From Chrysomallon squamiferum (Eukaryota > Mollusca > Gastropoda > Neomphalida > Peltospiridae), in assembly GCA_012295275.1 (NCBI GenBank), contig CM022675.1, positions 13,331,517 through 13,395,516 of the forward strand: a DNA stretch of 64,000 bases. Direction: 5' to 3'. The notes below the pieces were generated by a model, which searched no databases, had not been told where the DNA came from, and saw only the letters and a list, made by a program, of their open reading frames with translations. Shown piece by piece: positions 25,351 through 58,149 of the stretch (within the stretch, counting starts at the first letter, position 1; the number at the start of each line of letters is the position of its first letter). The position numbers and the translations under genes were made by a program.

Positions 25351-26415
25351 TAGATGGTATGATATTGTAAAAAATTATGAATTATGATGAGTAATGCAAA
25401 ACGGCTTTCTTTAAAAAATAATAACAAAATTATAATTCAGCAAAAATTATAAAAAATATTTCAAAAAAATTGAAACTGTAAATGTTCTTTTTCTGTTAGG
25501 TTTTGCTATATTCTTGATAAACTGGATTGTGAGTTCAAGAACAAAAATGTTTAAAAATGATAGATATGAGATTCATTAGAGACTTTTTTTTGAATTAATA
25601 AAATCAGTCATAAAAGCCCAATAAAATGTATTAAAAATTGATATAAATGATGAATTGACAAATAAAAAATGCAAAATGTTTATGTTGAGATTAATTTGCC
25701 TCTTTATAATCTTCCTAAAAAAAAAAAAATTATTTTAATATTTATTAATACAAAGAAAATATTAATTTTACAAAATGAATAAATTATAGAAATGCAAAAC
25801 CTTTTTTAAAATAGTCTCAAAAAAAAAAGAAGAAATCACAGTCCAGAATTTGTTGTTATTATTTTTTTTTTAAACATTACTTAGTTACTTACTGCGATGA
25901 AAACTAAAAAAGATTTTGAAAATTTTATAGCAAAATAAAACAACTGCATAATTATATAGATATAAAAATCATTTTCAGAATGATAAAAAAATGATCTTCA
26001 TAGTTGGATGCCTCTAAAACACTACAAAAATAACAAGAACTTTCTGCAGTATGGATGCAAAAAAAAGCATACTTAAAAATATAAAATTCCCTTTGTGACC
26101 AGTTTGCATATTACATGAACACATGTCTAATTTGCATAACAAGCCCAACCTACAGCTGAACACATGATGATATGGAAACTCAGCTTAAAACACAAACCTT
26201 ACGAAAAATAATTTTTGCATTATTATGCATAATATCAACTCAGAGAGAATTTTGTTTTCTTTTTTTCAGAAAGATACAAAATATTCGATGAAATTCAACC
26301 TTCTTAGGTTTTTTTTTAAGTAACTGATTGAATTTATGAACACATACAAAACATTTACTCAAACCGGATGCTGTATCAAGTGAAAATCATTCATCCATGA
26401 CATGGGTGTGGCTGT

Positions 26416-31208
<4,793 letters not shown>

Positions 31209-31209
<1 letters not shown>

Positions 31210-31235
31210 CACGGTAAGGTCCAAGTGGCAGCCAT
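31209..31235 (-). CDS. Upstream ORF overlapping the kinase start codon
   Basis: In the 5' UTR part of the first coding exon an ATG in strong context (CAAAATGGC) starts nine codons (MAATWTLP, stop). Its TGA shares one base with the kinase ATG (TGATG). This geometry suits termination-coupled reinitiation or translational repression. The kinase ATG itself has a weaker context (GTGATGA). Sequence facts are direct; the regulatory role is inferred. Confidence 0.55.
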
Positions 31236-32166
31236 TTTGTTAACCAAATCTAAGGCAATCTGAAATAACATTCATGTAGAAAGTAATGATAATAACACAA
31301 GCAATACTGTTAACTAAAATAAACAATAAAAGGTGATAAACAATAAAATGTATGAAATAAATAAATAAATAAATAAATAAATATAAGAGTAAATAAATAA
31401 AAAGAAATAAGAAGTTTTCTATGAAACTGGGAAATATTTAGCAAGAAATAAAAGCTTGTGTAAGAATACATTATATTTTTCTGTGGCTATCCCTTGTTTA
31501 AACAGTTTCATTTTGCAAGATACTTAATTAAAGTGGCAATGCTAATTGCAGTTATCACATGCAAAAAGTTTAATTAACACACAGTCAAATTTCCTGCATG
31601 AAAGCAAACAAATGTAAGCAGACCTGAGAGCAAACATTCAAACTCAGCTGTAATAAAACTTTTGAAAACAAACTCCAAAATGTTCTGAAAACTGTACTCC
31701 TAAAAACATATACGAAGAGACAAACTAATTTGCCACAATTTAGAAAAACAGGCTGTATGCTACCAAAGAATTTAATAAAAGAAAAAAAGCTAAAATTATT
31801 CAAAACTATTAATTAAAAGTGCATGGACATTGTTGAAACTACAACTTTGCATTTAACAAGTATTTTAGTATATACTACACAAGATAAATATATTAGGTCT
31901 ATTTTAGGAAGCTGAAATTATTTTGAGTCACTATTCAATCAAGGATCAATTATAGTTTTTATTATTCATTATTATATTTGATTAATGCTGTTTTGATATG
32001 CGTAGTAGTATTGATGGATTAATTATGTCAATGAAGGGATATACATATAAATAATTATGTGTAGGCATTTGTCCACTGTATACATGTGATTATATGATAT
32101 TTATATATTTGTTTCTCAGAATGTATATGTCTGTCTTTTTCTCTTTGTTTATATATGTGAATGTGT

Positions 32167-32167
<1 letters not shown>

Positions 32168-32227
<60 letters not shown>

Positions 32228-32407
32228 CCAAGCAGACACAACACATTGAGTGTGCACCTGTATGCATACACCAATGTCTGTATGGGTGTGTGTATCTATG
32301 AATCACTGGATATTTTATAAACACTGATTCATGTAATAGAGATACACATTCATGCACAAACATGTGCATACAAACAAAAACGAAGATAAAAACGAAGATA
32401 AAAACAT

Positions 32408-32449
<42 letters not shown>
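32168..32449. repeat. GT and CA microsatellite pair
   Basis: GT tract (about 32170-32222) and complementary CA tract (about 32413-32449), followed by another GT tract at 32818-32862. Confidence 0.85.
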
Positions 32450-32450
<1 letters not shown>

Positions 32451-32816
32451 TATATACAAACATACCTATATACTTACACACACACACAAGACGTTTATCA
32501 AATGAACTTTCCTACAAGAACAACAGTCATTTTTTTTTTATTTTTTTTTTTTCCTTTCGTTACATAAATTTATCTCTGAAAACATGGTGGGGGGTGTAAG
32601 CTGTGTCTGCTGTTTTCTGTATCTCTGACAGAGGTGGGTTAGAGGCTGAGGAGGGTCAACTGCATTTTAAACATTCTGCTGAGTTTGATAAATTTCTCAG
32701 AAAAGAGTTTGAATGGCAGTAAAATATACATATGAAAATAAATGCATGTTGTGTGTTTGTATATGTGTATCACTGTATGTGTGGAGATGGGTATATGCAA
32801 GATGGTTGTATGCATG

Positions 32817-32865
<49 letters not shown>

Positions 32866-33703
32866 CTACTACTTATTATGCTTTTGCTAAGTTAAAGGCT
32901 TGCTAATGCCAATATGTATAATACAAAAATACATCTGTAAAGTGTATAAAATGGACAGATATCAAAACATTAAACAGTTTTCCATTTGTAATATATTTGA
33001 CATTACTAAAATCTTATTCATCAGACATACATATTTATAACATAAGTACATTCCATAAGCTATTAATCTTTCAAGTTGTCGTGATTAAATCTTATTTCTT
33101 ACTAAATTCCGCTTCGTTGAACAAAGCACCACGTACTATTACTTCAAATTACAACGTGTTATCTGTTCAAATTCAACGTTATTAATCGGAAAGGATAAGT
33201 TTAAATTAATACTTTTTTAAACACGAAATAAACCAGGTCGCAGTATTTATGTGGAAACATTTCCACGTAGTTGGATAGTGAGTGATCATCATCCACAACG
33301 TGTGCACGTACTTACAGTTACAACGTCAACGCAGACTTTTGTTTGTTGAATACCATAAAACTCGTTTGCTCATTCACAGAAATAATTAGAATACAAATAT
33401 CTCCACTTTACACACTAAATAGATGTTAGAATCCAGAAAGCAGTATATGATCCTTAAAAGTCGAGTGATCAAGCGAGTTACAGATATCCAACTTCTTTCT
33501 TTAACCGAATAATCACTCGGCCTTGATAAAACACTTGTATGCAAATCTGAATGAATGAAATGCCAACCCGAACATCAAAGGAATGATTTAGCGGGAGATA
33601 TTGTTCAATCAAACGGCTTAGATGACGTAGAGGAATCAGTCGAAGCACTACATACATGACTACAACACAACCTTATGCATAAAGAACGCTAAAAGTAAAT
33701 TAC

Positions 33704-33815
33704 CTTATAAAAGTCGAACATTTAACAACTTTTTTTCGTCCAAGTTGACGGCGAGCGCATTGCTATTTGTTGATCACGTGATCAACTTCCGCTCACTGCT
33801 CGAAGTTGATTGGTC
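33704..33815 (-). promoter_or_regulatory. Putative kinase promoter and non-coding first exon
   Basis: On the minus strand a CCAAT box (33813-33809) is followed by an 18-bp perfect palindrome, GTTGATCACGTGATCAAC (33769-33786), centred on the E-box CACGTG, then by a possible donor (ATAAG|GTAATT, exon end 33704) that could splice to the acceptor before 31259. Vertebrate CDK4 is a known MYC target through E-boxes. Spacing and order fit a promoter, but no start site is visible. Confidence 0.4.
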
Positions 33816-34119
33816 AGAGAGGAAATGTGCAAGAATGCAAGGTAGCTATTTGAGCGTAAAGGTCAACCAGTGATAAAATTAAAAATTTGATAAACCCGAT
33901 AATGATATAAACCCGATATTGTAATGCAGTATAAACATCAATAAACAAATGTAGTGACCTTTCTATATTATATAAATAAAAGAGAGATAATCTGTTTGAA
34001 AAAGAAAACATTTTTCGACTTCTTTCTTTCTTTGTTATACGTGTGTTAATACGTTATTAATTACATAACAAAACAAAAAATAAATAAAATATATATATTT
34101 ATCACTCACGAAATAAATA

Positions 34120-34137
34120 AGTTTAATAAATAATAAT

Positions 34138-34185
<48 letters not shown>

Positions 34186-34443
34186 CAATAATAACACTAA
34201 CAACAACAATACGTAAAACTATTGTCAGTAATCCTAATCACTTTTTACTAGTTTAATTTTTACTTTTATTTATTTATTTATTTATTTATTTTAACTATTA
34301 TTTACTTAACTTACTTTTTAAAACTGTTATTCTATTTATTTATTTTTCTATAATTGTAATACATACATACATACGTACATATATATATATATATATATAT
34401 GTACGTATGTATGTATCTGTGATTATAAAGACAATCATACGTA

Positions 34444-34502
<59 letters not shown>

Positions 34503-34629
34503 CGTACTCAAGTTACAGTTATAAAAATATGTCATGCGCAGACACAATGACCTACAAAAGATATAGACACAGACAGAAGGACTGACTGACAGAAAGGCAC
34601 CATCCTTGCGATGACTTTCATTCTTAATA

Positions 34630-34675
<46 letters not shown>

Positions 34676-34985
34676 TAATAATAATAATAAAATGAATGTG
34701 TTTTTCAGTTTTATACATTTTGCTGCGTCATTATCATCACCTTTTATTATTATTATTATTAATTAATTTTTTTTCGGAAGTGATCCAGTTCTAAATATAT
34801 AATCACGTGACTCATTAATTTATAACAATCTTATTATTTATATTTTCACTCGACTGAGACCAAACTGACAACCTTTTCTTTCTTTTCTTTTTTCTTTTTT
34901 TAAAAGATAACTAGAATGATAATAATTTAAATGTTGATTAATGAAATAAATTTAATAATAATAATTAGAGGCTGCGTCAATAATA

Positions 34986-35043
<58 letters not shown>

Positions 35044-35923
35044 AGTAATTACAGCAACAACACCAATTCCACATCCAACAAGAACAATAATAATCATGAT
35101 GATGGTGATGATGATGATGATGATAGTAATAATAAAGAAATTAACTTAATATTCTGCACTGCTCTAAAACTGTTCAAGGAAGGAAGAAATAATTTGTATA
35201 ACGGAACATGTAATCGATTTAATTTAATCTAGGATTACAAGGCGTCAAACATAACGAGAGGATAAAACCTACTGACACTATGCAATTACATCACTTATTT
35301 CGATTTAATATTTCAGTAAATAAAATTAGTAAAATAAATAAATAAATAAAAAGAAGAAAGAGAGTGTTTGAGTGTTTGTGTGTTTGTGTGTGTGAAGGTT
35401 TCTTATATAAACGTTCTATAAGACATAAAAGCTAATCCAAGATATTTGATACCCAAATCATGCAGCAACAGTTAGATCGGGAATTAATGAAACATGAACG
35501 CATTTACTTACTTATCTCTGTTACCAAACTTGAGAGTAAATGAATAAATAAATTATGGAACACATTAAACCGTTTTTATTGCACATAAATATTTAAATCG
35601 CGAGTTAGGTTTTTTATAATTCATAATATCAGTTTCTATTACGTACGAAATTAGACAAGTACTAAACATTCATTAACTATATACATTTTTATACGTATAA
35701 CTTTATTTTATTATTTTACCTTTTTATAATTTAAAGGTGCTGTGCATCTTATTTGTATTATGTTCAAGCATTATGTGTTCATAATTTATATGTGTACGTG
35801 TGTATATATTTGATTTTGTATTTTTGTGTTTATATATGTACCCAGTGACACTAGAATCGGTCCACGATTTACACAGTACATCACAATTTTAAATTATAAA
35901 AAAATGGCGACGCTCAAGACTCC

Positions 35924-35975
<52 letters not shown>
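34120..35975. repeat. Cluster of AAT microsatellites
   Basis: AAT tracts at about 34128-34183, 34628-34690, 34979-35042 and 35923-35973, separated by unique sequence and other repeats. Confidence 0.85.
34363..34497. repeat. 54-bp perfect palindrome followed by GA tract
   Basis: ATACATACATACGTAC, an AT core, then GTACGTATGTATGTAT form a perfect palindrome at 34363-34416. A GA microsatellite follows at 34449-34497. Confidence 0.9.
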
Positions 35976-36094
35976 TAAATAAATAAAAAAAATGTTTATA
36001 TGTGTGTACGTACGTTTGTGGGACTTCTTCACTTTCTAGATGTTTAAGTGTAATTATTATTTTAATTCGGATTAAATAGCTGATCATTGTCTCG

Positions 36095-36096
<2 letters not shown>

Positions 36097-36171
<75 letters not shown>
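36097..36171. repeat. GT-GA compound microsatellite
   Basis: GT units switch to GA units near 36126, upstream of the probable CUL1 first exon. Confidence 0.9.
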
Positions 36172-36176
<5 letters not shown>

Positions 36177-37444
36177 TAACACGGTGGTCATTTGCATAGC
36201 CTACATGATAAAAGAATAAAGTAAACCATAACTTTTAAGCTTTTCATGTTCTTTGTTTTCAACACCTGTTATATTTTCTTTGACATTATTTATATTTTAA
36301 AATAATTTGTGGTATACACATGATTCATATAAGTAAAATTTTGATATTTAACAAGTATAAATTATTGAGCCATTTATCGGATATGTGATGGTTGCTTGCG
36401 CCCTCTATAGGTGATCCTAAACGGAAGGGCACGTAATAGAAAGACATTCTCGTAAAGTTTTGATTGCTCGGCATAAGAATTTATTGAAAATCGTCAAAAT
36501 ATGTTAAAGCGTGATCTTTAATAAGATTACGAGCAATAGTGTAAGTTTCTTATATTCCTTTTCCCTAGGAGATATATTTTGTTATTTTCTTATGGTGACT
36601 CGTCGCATATTTCCCTTTTCGTTTCGTGTCCGCCATCTTTGTTTGTTTGGCATAGGAAGGCTTTTTTTGGCGAGTGATGAAACTTAGCATTAATTTCTGT
36701 CATATTTGTCTGAAGAATGATCGGATGTAACATATTCATTTCTTAGATAAAAATTAAAACTCTGATAAAACAATTTAGATATATTTTACCTCAAATTTAG
36801 TCATTGTTAATGAACACGATTACATGGCTAAATAATCATTAATGATAATCGTTAATAATTAATGTCATTGTTAAGATCACATACATATTATTGACAAATG
36901 GATTCCTATATTACATGTAGCGTATTTTTAAAGGCATACATGTTCAGAACTTCGTTTTTAAAAATACAAAACTGAATCGTAGCTAAGCAGTTTGATCCTC
37001 CCTGAGACAGTTACTCACTGGTTTAACAAGTTGCAAGAGACAACACATTTCACTCCATTAAAACGACTTGACTTAGACGTTTTATATACAGATTTGTATA
37101 ATATACTGATTAGTTCTATGAACATGTTGTTATGCGTAAAGTAAATGGAAACAAATTTAGCATGTTACTGCTAAAACTATCTAAAATTCAAAAATTAATG
37201 TGTTAAAAATACCTAACACTGTTAATTACAAGCGAAGCAACTGATTTCAGTTTATTTTGTCCAAAATGATGATAAAAGATAGGTGTATCAGTGTGATTTA
37301 GATCCCAGTTTTGCCCAGTTCTTTTATTTTGTATTTTATGCATAATGTACAGTAATACACATCACTAGTAATGTTGTTTTGGTATTTACATTTAGTCCAG
37401 CATCATATCACATATTTTCAGAACATAATTTTTTTTTTTTTTAG

Positions 37445-37620
37445 GTGACTGCTGTTTCATCAGAGGATGGATATAGCTAAGACTGAAGGTCGAGCTCTAT
37501 ATTGTATTTTTCGCCTCCTGTCAGCAAGTTTTGATGTGTGAGCTGTTTTCACAGCGACTTTGTGTTGACTGAGGACTTTGGTGGTTTGCATTCCTTTCTT
37601 TTGTAATTTCATCAGCTGTG
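37445..37620 (+). other. CUL1: CUL1 5' UTR with two upstream ORFs
   Basis: A poly-T acceptor ending TTAG at 37444 opens an exon continuous with the CUL1 start. It holds an upstream ORF of 24 codons plus stop (37467-37541) and a second, overlapping one of 12 codons plus stop (37534-37572). A candidate preceding exon ends at 36540. Regulatory effect is inferred. Confidence 0.55.
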
Positions 37621-51701
<14,081 letters not shown>

Positions 51702-51816
51702 GTCAGCTTTGTCAAATCTAGAACTCTGAAGTTGTATTTTGTTGATCAAACCTGCACTTTAGTCATGAGAGCAGTAAAAAAAAAAAAAAATTACAAAAAA
51801 AAAAAAAAAAAAAAGA

Positions 51817-51822
51817 AATAAA
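51817..51822 (+). promoter_or_regulatory. Candidate CUL1 polyadenylation signal
   Basis: AATAAA 116 bp after the stop codon, just after a 24-base genomic A run. Further signals downstream are possible. Confidence 0.4.
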
Positions 51823-51984
51823 GATGACAGCGTTTAGCCATGGACTCAGTCTGAATGGGTTTTTTGTCACTGTTGAAACCAGATTCTAACCTGTATGTAA
51901 ATGTTTTTAATGCACCCGTTACTCAGTCTTTTGTAGGTGTGGATGTTCATTTATTATAATAACTTTTTTAAAAACATTTTCATG

Positions 51985-52032
<48 letters not shown>

Positions 52033-52272
52033 GGTTTATTTTATATTAACTGTTTGTAGAGAAAACCCATCCCCACCTTGCCCATACTGCCTCTTCCACT
52101 CACTTATGTTGGCTGGCCAAAATGTTTCAGAAATGTAATTTTTTCTTCTTCTGTTGGTCTGTCTGTCTGTGTTGTGGTGGAAAGCAAGAGAGGTAATTAG
52201 AGTGTATGTTGAATTATGGGAATATGTTGTCATGGCTACAGCATTTTAATTGGAATAATAGTTGAAGTTAAT

Positions 52273-52305
<33 letters not shown>

Positions 52306-53237
52306 CTTTTTTTTTATCCTATGAAATTTGCACAAGTTAATTAAATTGGTAATGTCTGAAGTTTTGCCTTCATTTTAATTTTTTCTTCTTTTTTTGACAG
52401 GAAGGTTGAGAGAAAGTAATTTGTGGTTTGACTAATGTTATTTTATTATTTTAAAAAAAGAAAAAGAAAAGAACAGATGATCACTCAAATGCTGGTGTTT
52501 GCACTAGTTAATTAACAAACTTATAATGAATCCTTTTGGAGAGGAGAAATGTAATTTATATTTTATTTTATTTCTTGGAAGCTGGATTAGCAATGGATCA
52601 TAGCTGCATCACTTTTGGAAACTAGCCATATTTATTACTGGCTAATGGATTATCATAGTGTGGATTAGAGGGTTATTTTTTTTTTTGTGGGGAGGGAATT
52701 AGCTAACTCATTGAGGTTAGTCTTTAAAAGGATTAGGTCTAGGATTTATGAACTAATTTGGTGGAAGTTTAGCTGTGGTTGAAAAAAAAAATGTTGATTA
52801 GAAACACTGATTGAAAATTTTGTGTAAATATAAATTTATATCGGTGTTTTTAAAAGGTTTATAGTACTTAATGACACTGAGGTTTTTGACTTACACATAA
52901 CGGAATAAGATATAACTGAAAAAGCAAATTGAGAATAAGTTTTGAAACTTGTTTCTTATGTTCAAAATACATTTTTAACTGGGTTCAGCCATGTAAAATA
53001 CAGAGTCAGAAAAAGACGTTAAATTATTTAACATGTTTCTTTTTTATCTTGAACAATTCTTACTTTCTGCTTCGAAATTTTTACTATTTTTATTTTTCTA
53101 GTTTTGTCCTGACTTGTGCCTACATCTGTTCTCATTTTCATTTGTAATAGAACCTTTTATTTATTTATTTTGTTTTTTTTGTTTGTTTTCTTTTTCTTCA
53201 AAAATTTCTATAGCATGGTAAATACTGTTTCTCATCA

Positions 53238-53269
<32 letters not shown>

Positions 53270-54194
53270 TAAAATTAAAAAGCAAAATTATTATTATTAT
53301 TTAAAATTAAAAAGCTAAAACTTACCTTAATTATAATAATTATAAAACTTAGCATGATGTAAATAATCTGCCCCCCACAGATCTCTTAGTTGGGTTATCA
53401 TTGGAAATTAATTTTATTATTAGATTAATAAACAGTAGCAGTGTCTCTCATTTATTTATATTTTTCAAGGGATGACATTTCTTCATCAGTAGGTAAAGGA
53501 AGATAAATACATTAATAAAGAGCCTGGAAATAATTAATTATAAAATTTTAACCTGTAATAGGCTACAGGTGACAACCATACATAAAAGGTTATTGGCAAA
53601 AACTAAATGTTGATGGGAGATACAGAAGGGTAAGGGAGACTACTCATCTAAGGCTTCTGAGTCTTATCTGTTATTAGGCTTTGAAACAAATATTTTTCTC
53701 ATTCAAAAATGATATGTAACATAAAGTTACCACTTTCAGAAAACAAGGATGATAGAAACATTCTAATGTAGAGTATAAAGTTATAATATTTATATAAGTT
53801 ACCAGTTGGTTTAATAGTGGAATTTAATTTTAACAACTATACACAAACAAGTGTTGAGAACTACATATTTGAGTTAATAGCTGGGAATTAAAAAGTTCTA
53901 AAAAATAATAATATAATAAATACTTAATGAAAAAGTAAAAGAATTGCAGAAATCTAAAATCTATATTAGGTTTATAAAAATGGTGGGAAAAGATTATTAT
54001 TGTCTATCACTTTTTTTTTCTTAGCTAATTTTTATTCTTACTAAAAGTTGCTGGTTCACAAACAAACAATTTGTTGTATTTTTTAGGTTTTTTTTTTGTT
54101 CTGTTTTGGATTTCTGTTTTCTTCATCTATAAAATTCTGGTGGTGGTTTTACATTGTGTTTTTTCTCCAGTGTGTTACTTCAGAGAATACATTT

Positions 54195-54247
54195 GTGTGT
54201 GTGTGTGTGTGTGTGTTTGTGTGTGTGTGACTGCGCATGCCTGCATG

Positions 54248-54300
<53 letters not shown>
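54195..54300. repeat. GT microsatellites
   Basis: Two GT tracts separated by TGCATGCCTGCATGCC. Confidence 0.9.
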
Positions 54301-55361
54301 ATGTTGGTGCAAGTTTGTGGAATCTCTTTTTTACATTTTGTATTTATGTATCATTATGTATGTAATGCACATGCATGCAGTCATTATGTTTGAGAAAACA
54401 TTCACGTTGTAACTTAGACTGCAAGGCACCAGACTGTCTTGTATATATAATAATATTTTTCTGTAACCAAGGCCTGATTTTTTTCCATTAGAAAAATTTA
54501 AAATTGTAATTTCTTCCAGAAAAATCAAATAGGGCAGAGCATTCCATAACTGTCTCAAATTGTAATTTATTTCTCCACAAATCCATGGATTAAATAGTTT
54601 GCTAAGATATTTAAAACTTTGTTAAGATTCAAAAATACAATGTTTCTGTATCTTCATTAAAAAAATAAATTTACATTTTTTTTTACTCACCCATTTTTTT
54701 TTTTTTTTTCCTCTTTGTGTAAAATGATTACTCACAACCATTTTGTTAATCCGAATGTTTTTAATTTGATCTAAAAAATGAAATGTTTTCCTTTAAATTA
54801 CAAATTAAAAAATTAATTTGTCTTTTGCTTTTACGTGTGAGTGTGTGTGTGTCTGTCAGTTTGTCTTGGTAAGGTTTGCATATGTCTGTTTTAACAGTTT
54901 TACTGGCACCAAATAACAAACATAATCTAACAACAAAAAATTGGTTTGACAATTTTGAAAATAACTGTAAAAGCTTTCTAACCAATCAGAAATCAGATTT
55001 GAGTCATGTGATACATTGTTGTTTTTTCTCTCCTTGACAAATGGTTGCTTCAAAACTTGAGATTGTCACTAGGTTTAGCAAACAGCTTAACAAGTTTCAC
55101 TAAGCAAATATTCCTTTTCACACATACCCTTCAGAATGTTTTGTTGTGTAGAAGGTTGTAGGTAATTATTTATGTTTTTGTTACACCCTAGATCACTATG
55201 GCTACACATTTATAGTTTATTTTTATTTTATTTATTAAAATTTTTTTTTTGTTTATTTTTTTTTTTTACTTCAAAGCCGTTAAGTTTTCAAGTCACAGCA
55301 GCTCAGAAAAATACATCCCACCAATAAAAGATCATGTTGATCTTCATTTCTTTTCTATCGC

Positions 55362-55416
<55 letters not shown>

Positions 55417-55458
55417 GTTTTTGCTTTTGGTTTAATTACTGTTTAGATTATTTTTATT

Positions 55459-55503
<45 letters not shown>

Positions 55504-55633
55504 ATCTATTTTTAACTTGTAAATAGTGTAAATAGTAAGACAAGAACCTGACAAAAATTTACATTTGTAAACTATTTTCATCTGTTGTTGGAATATTTTA
55601 AAACTCATACTTTTCTCTTGAGAGTGGCATTTG

Positions 55634-55664
<31 letters not shown>

Positions 55665-56019
55665 GTAACTTCTCATGTGAAAAGGTTAAGAAAAATAACA
55701 AAAAATATTGTTGAGGGATGTATGCTATTTATTTTTTTTTTTTTTTTTTTTTCTCATGTGTTTGTGATTTTGTTTAACAGTTAGAGGCGGATATTTGTTC
55801 ATAAATAAATATTAAAAAATAAAGAAAAAAAATAGATTTGTATTATAAGGGGGTGCATTTAATTTTATTATATTTTATTTTATTTTATTTTTTATTTTTT
55901 ATTTTTTTTTTTTTTTTTTTTTTTATTTTTGGAAAGAATACCAGTTGTATTCAGATAGTCCTAGCGAATATTTCTTGTATTTCAGCAGTTTTATGTTTTC
56001 ATATTGTTTAAAAATAATT

Positions 56020-56060
<41 letters not shown>

Positions 56061-56459
56061 GAACAGCAAAGAAATGTTTTCAAATAATCTGATTGTGTTA
56101 CTTTTTATTTTTTAATTTTTTTTTTTATTTACTGCTTAATTTTATAAACCTTAATTATTGAATTTATTATTATTAATATTTTTTATTATTATTATTATTA
56201 TTATATCTCTTCAAACGAAAAACATGAACCAAGCTTATTTTTTCGCGACTGAATGAAATTAACTTTAAAATTTCCACCAACAACCTTTTTCTTTTGTTTG
56301 TATGATAATTCATCTTCACATGTTTTAGCTTTCATTGGCTAAATGATGTTACTAAATAATAAAATAAGATTTGAAAGTACTGTACTTTGATACTTTTAAC
56401 GTTTATGTTGAATTATTTATTTATTTGTTTGTATGTTTGTGTCTTGTTGTATTTAGTAT

Positions 56460-56544
<85 letters not shown>

Positions 56545-56666
56545 TGCCAGATCCTTTCAGGTTTATAAAAAGTTTGTAAAATGTAGATGAACCTTTATGT
56601 AAAAGCAAAATTGATGATGTTGGCATTTATCACTTAGTTTGTCGTTTATTCGTTTATTTATTTATT

Positions 56667-56770
<104 letters not shown>

Positions 56771-56796
56771 ATTATTATTATTATTAACTTTTTTCC

Positions 56797-57010
56797 CGGA
56801 CAGTTACACAGTCAATTAATTTGGAATAGTAGAAATTTAGTTCATTTCACGTTCCAACACAAGCGTCAACAAATGAGGGAAGGATATGTTAAACGATATC
56901 ACAAATATTTGACTGTCAGCGGTATCCATGAAGCAAGTCTGCATAGTGACGTACTAACTCGCCTGAGATCTGAAGAGATGTAGGATCAAGACTGGACACT
57001 TTCAGAAGCT
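56797..57010. other. Unexplained complex island
   Basis: About 210 bp of normal complexity between TTA and A-rich repeats. Plus strand: after an acceptor-like TTTTTCCCGGACAG an ORF reads to a TAG at 56981-56983 (KRQQMREGYVKRYHKYLTV is part of it). Minus strand: after CTTTTTTTTTCAG an ORF reads YTQLLKVSSLDPTSLQISGE and on to a TGA near 56916. Neither peptide is recognised. A terminal exon, a transposon fragment or chance are all possible. Confidence 0.25.
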
Positions 57011-58149
57011 GGGTGTAACTGAAAAAAAAAGAGAAAAAAAGTTGATTTTTGCTTTGCAAAGGTGGCATAGATAGGAAGGAATAAAAAAAAAAAAAAAATA
57101 ATGAAGAATGAAAGAGAAAATTAAAATTACAAAATAACCAGAAAAAATAAACAAACATCAAGAAATAACAAATATAAGAAACAAAACAAACAACAACAAT
57201 AATAAGTAAATAAAATAAAATAAATAAATAACAACACAGATATAATTAATGATGATGATGATTGTAAATTCAGTAAATAAAAAATAAATAAAATAAATAA
57301 CACAGGTATAATTAATGATGATGATGGATGTAAATTCAGTAAATTAAAAATAAATAACTGACCCCTAAATAAAACAAAAAAACCACATGACTACAACAAA
57401 CAGCAGGATTTAAACCATCACTACAAAAGTAAAGGATACTTCCAAATGTACTCTAAAACACACACAGCAAAATGAAACTCGTACTTCACTACTGACAGCG
57501 GTAAACACAACCATGCGGTCATACGCTTTTCCTATTTCGCAACTAGACCGGAAAGACTATTTCTAACATTTTCTAGAGCATAGTTCATGCAACATACTAA
57601 CAAAAAAAAAAAAAAAAAAAAAAAAAATTGAAAAAACCCCAAAAACAAATCCCAACCATAAATAATCCTATTTTGTGTTCGGGGTGTCGCCATTTTTATT
57701 CATGCAAAACGTGAGAACAAAAAAAAAAAAAAAAAAAAAAAATACACCCTATCTTGGTTCCCCACTACTGAACATTATGAATATCTCGCGATGTAGAAAA
57801 AAAAAAAAAAAAAAAAATCGACACAGGCCTCTTTTTAAAAAAGGAAAAAGAAAATAATCTTATCTCTTTCCATCCGTAGTAATACAGCAGTTTTAACCTG
57901 GATTTAACTCGGTGCTCTGCAGATCTGTGTTGTACTGAAAGACTGGCACTCTGTAAATAGGAATACCTGGAGGACTGGCTGAATCTGATTTAATAGGTAT
58001 TTAACTGATTTTCTGATAGCATAATTTACGTATATAAAATAAGATAACAGTAATACTGAAAATGTTGTAAAAAAATATGTAAGTTACTGAAAAAGACTGT
58101 AGGTACAAATGAACTTTGCCTGTTTGACACAAAATAAGTTGAATTAAAG

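Larger units (their letters stand above)
16192..26415. other. Convergent 3' region between SPAG16 and the CDK gene
   Basis: About 10 kb with no recognised gene. It must hold the 3' UTRs of SPAG16 (left) and of the kinase (right, minus strand), whose lengths cannot be read. Content is AT-rich: GT repeat at 16877-16918, poly-T runs near 19501, 20475, 23130, 23703, 23768, 24653 and 25066, AAT tracts, and the minisatellites and inverted repeats listed separately. Long ORFs here are homopolymer artefacts. Confidence 0.6.
31260..36540. other. Region between the divergent CDK and CUL1 genes
   Basis: Holds the kinase 5' intron and promoter (33100-33900 is the most complex part) and probably the CUL1 promoter near 36360-36540, where a candidate untranslated exon could end at a strong donor (AATAGT|GTAAGT at 36541). 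The rest is GT, CA, GA and AAT repeats. No further gene was recognised. Confidence 0.5.
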
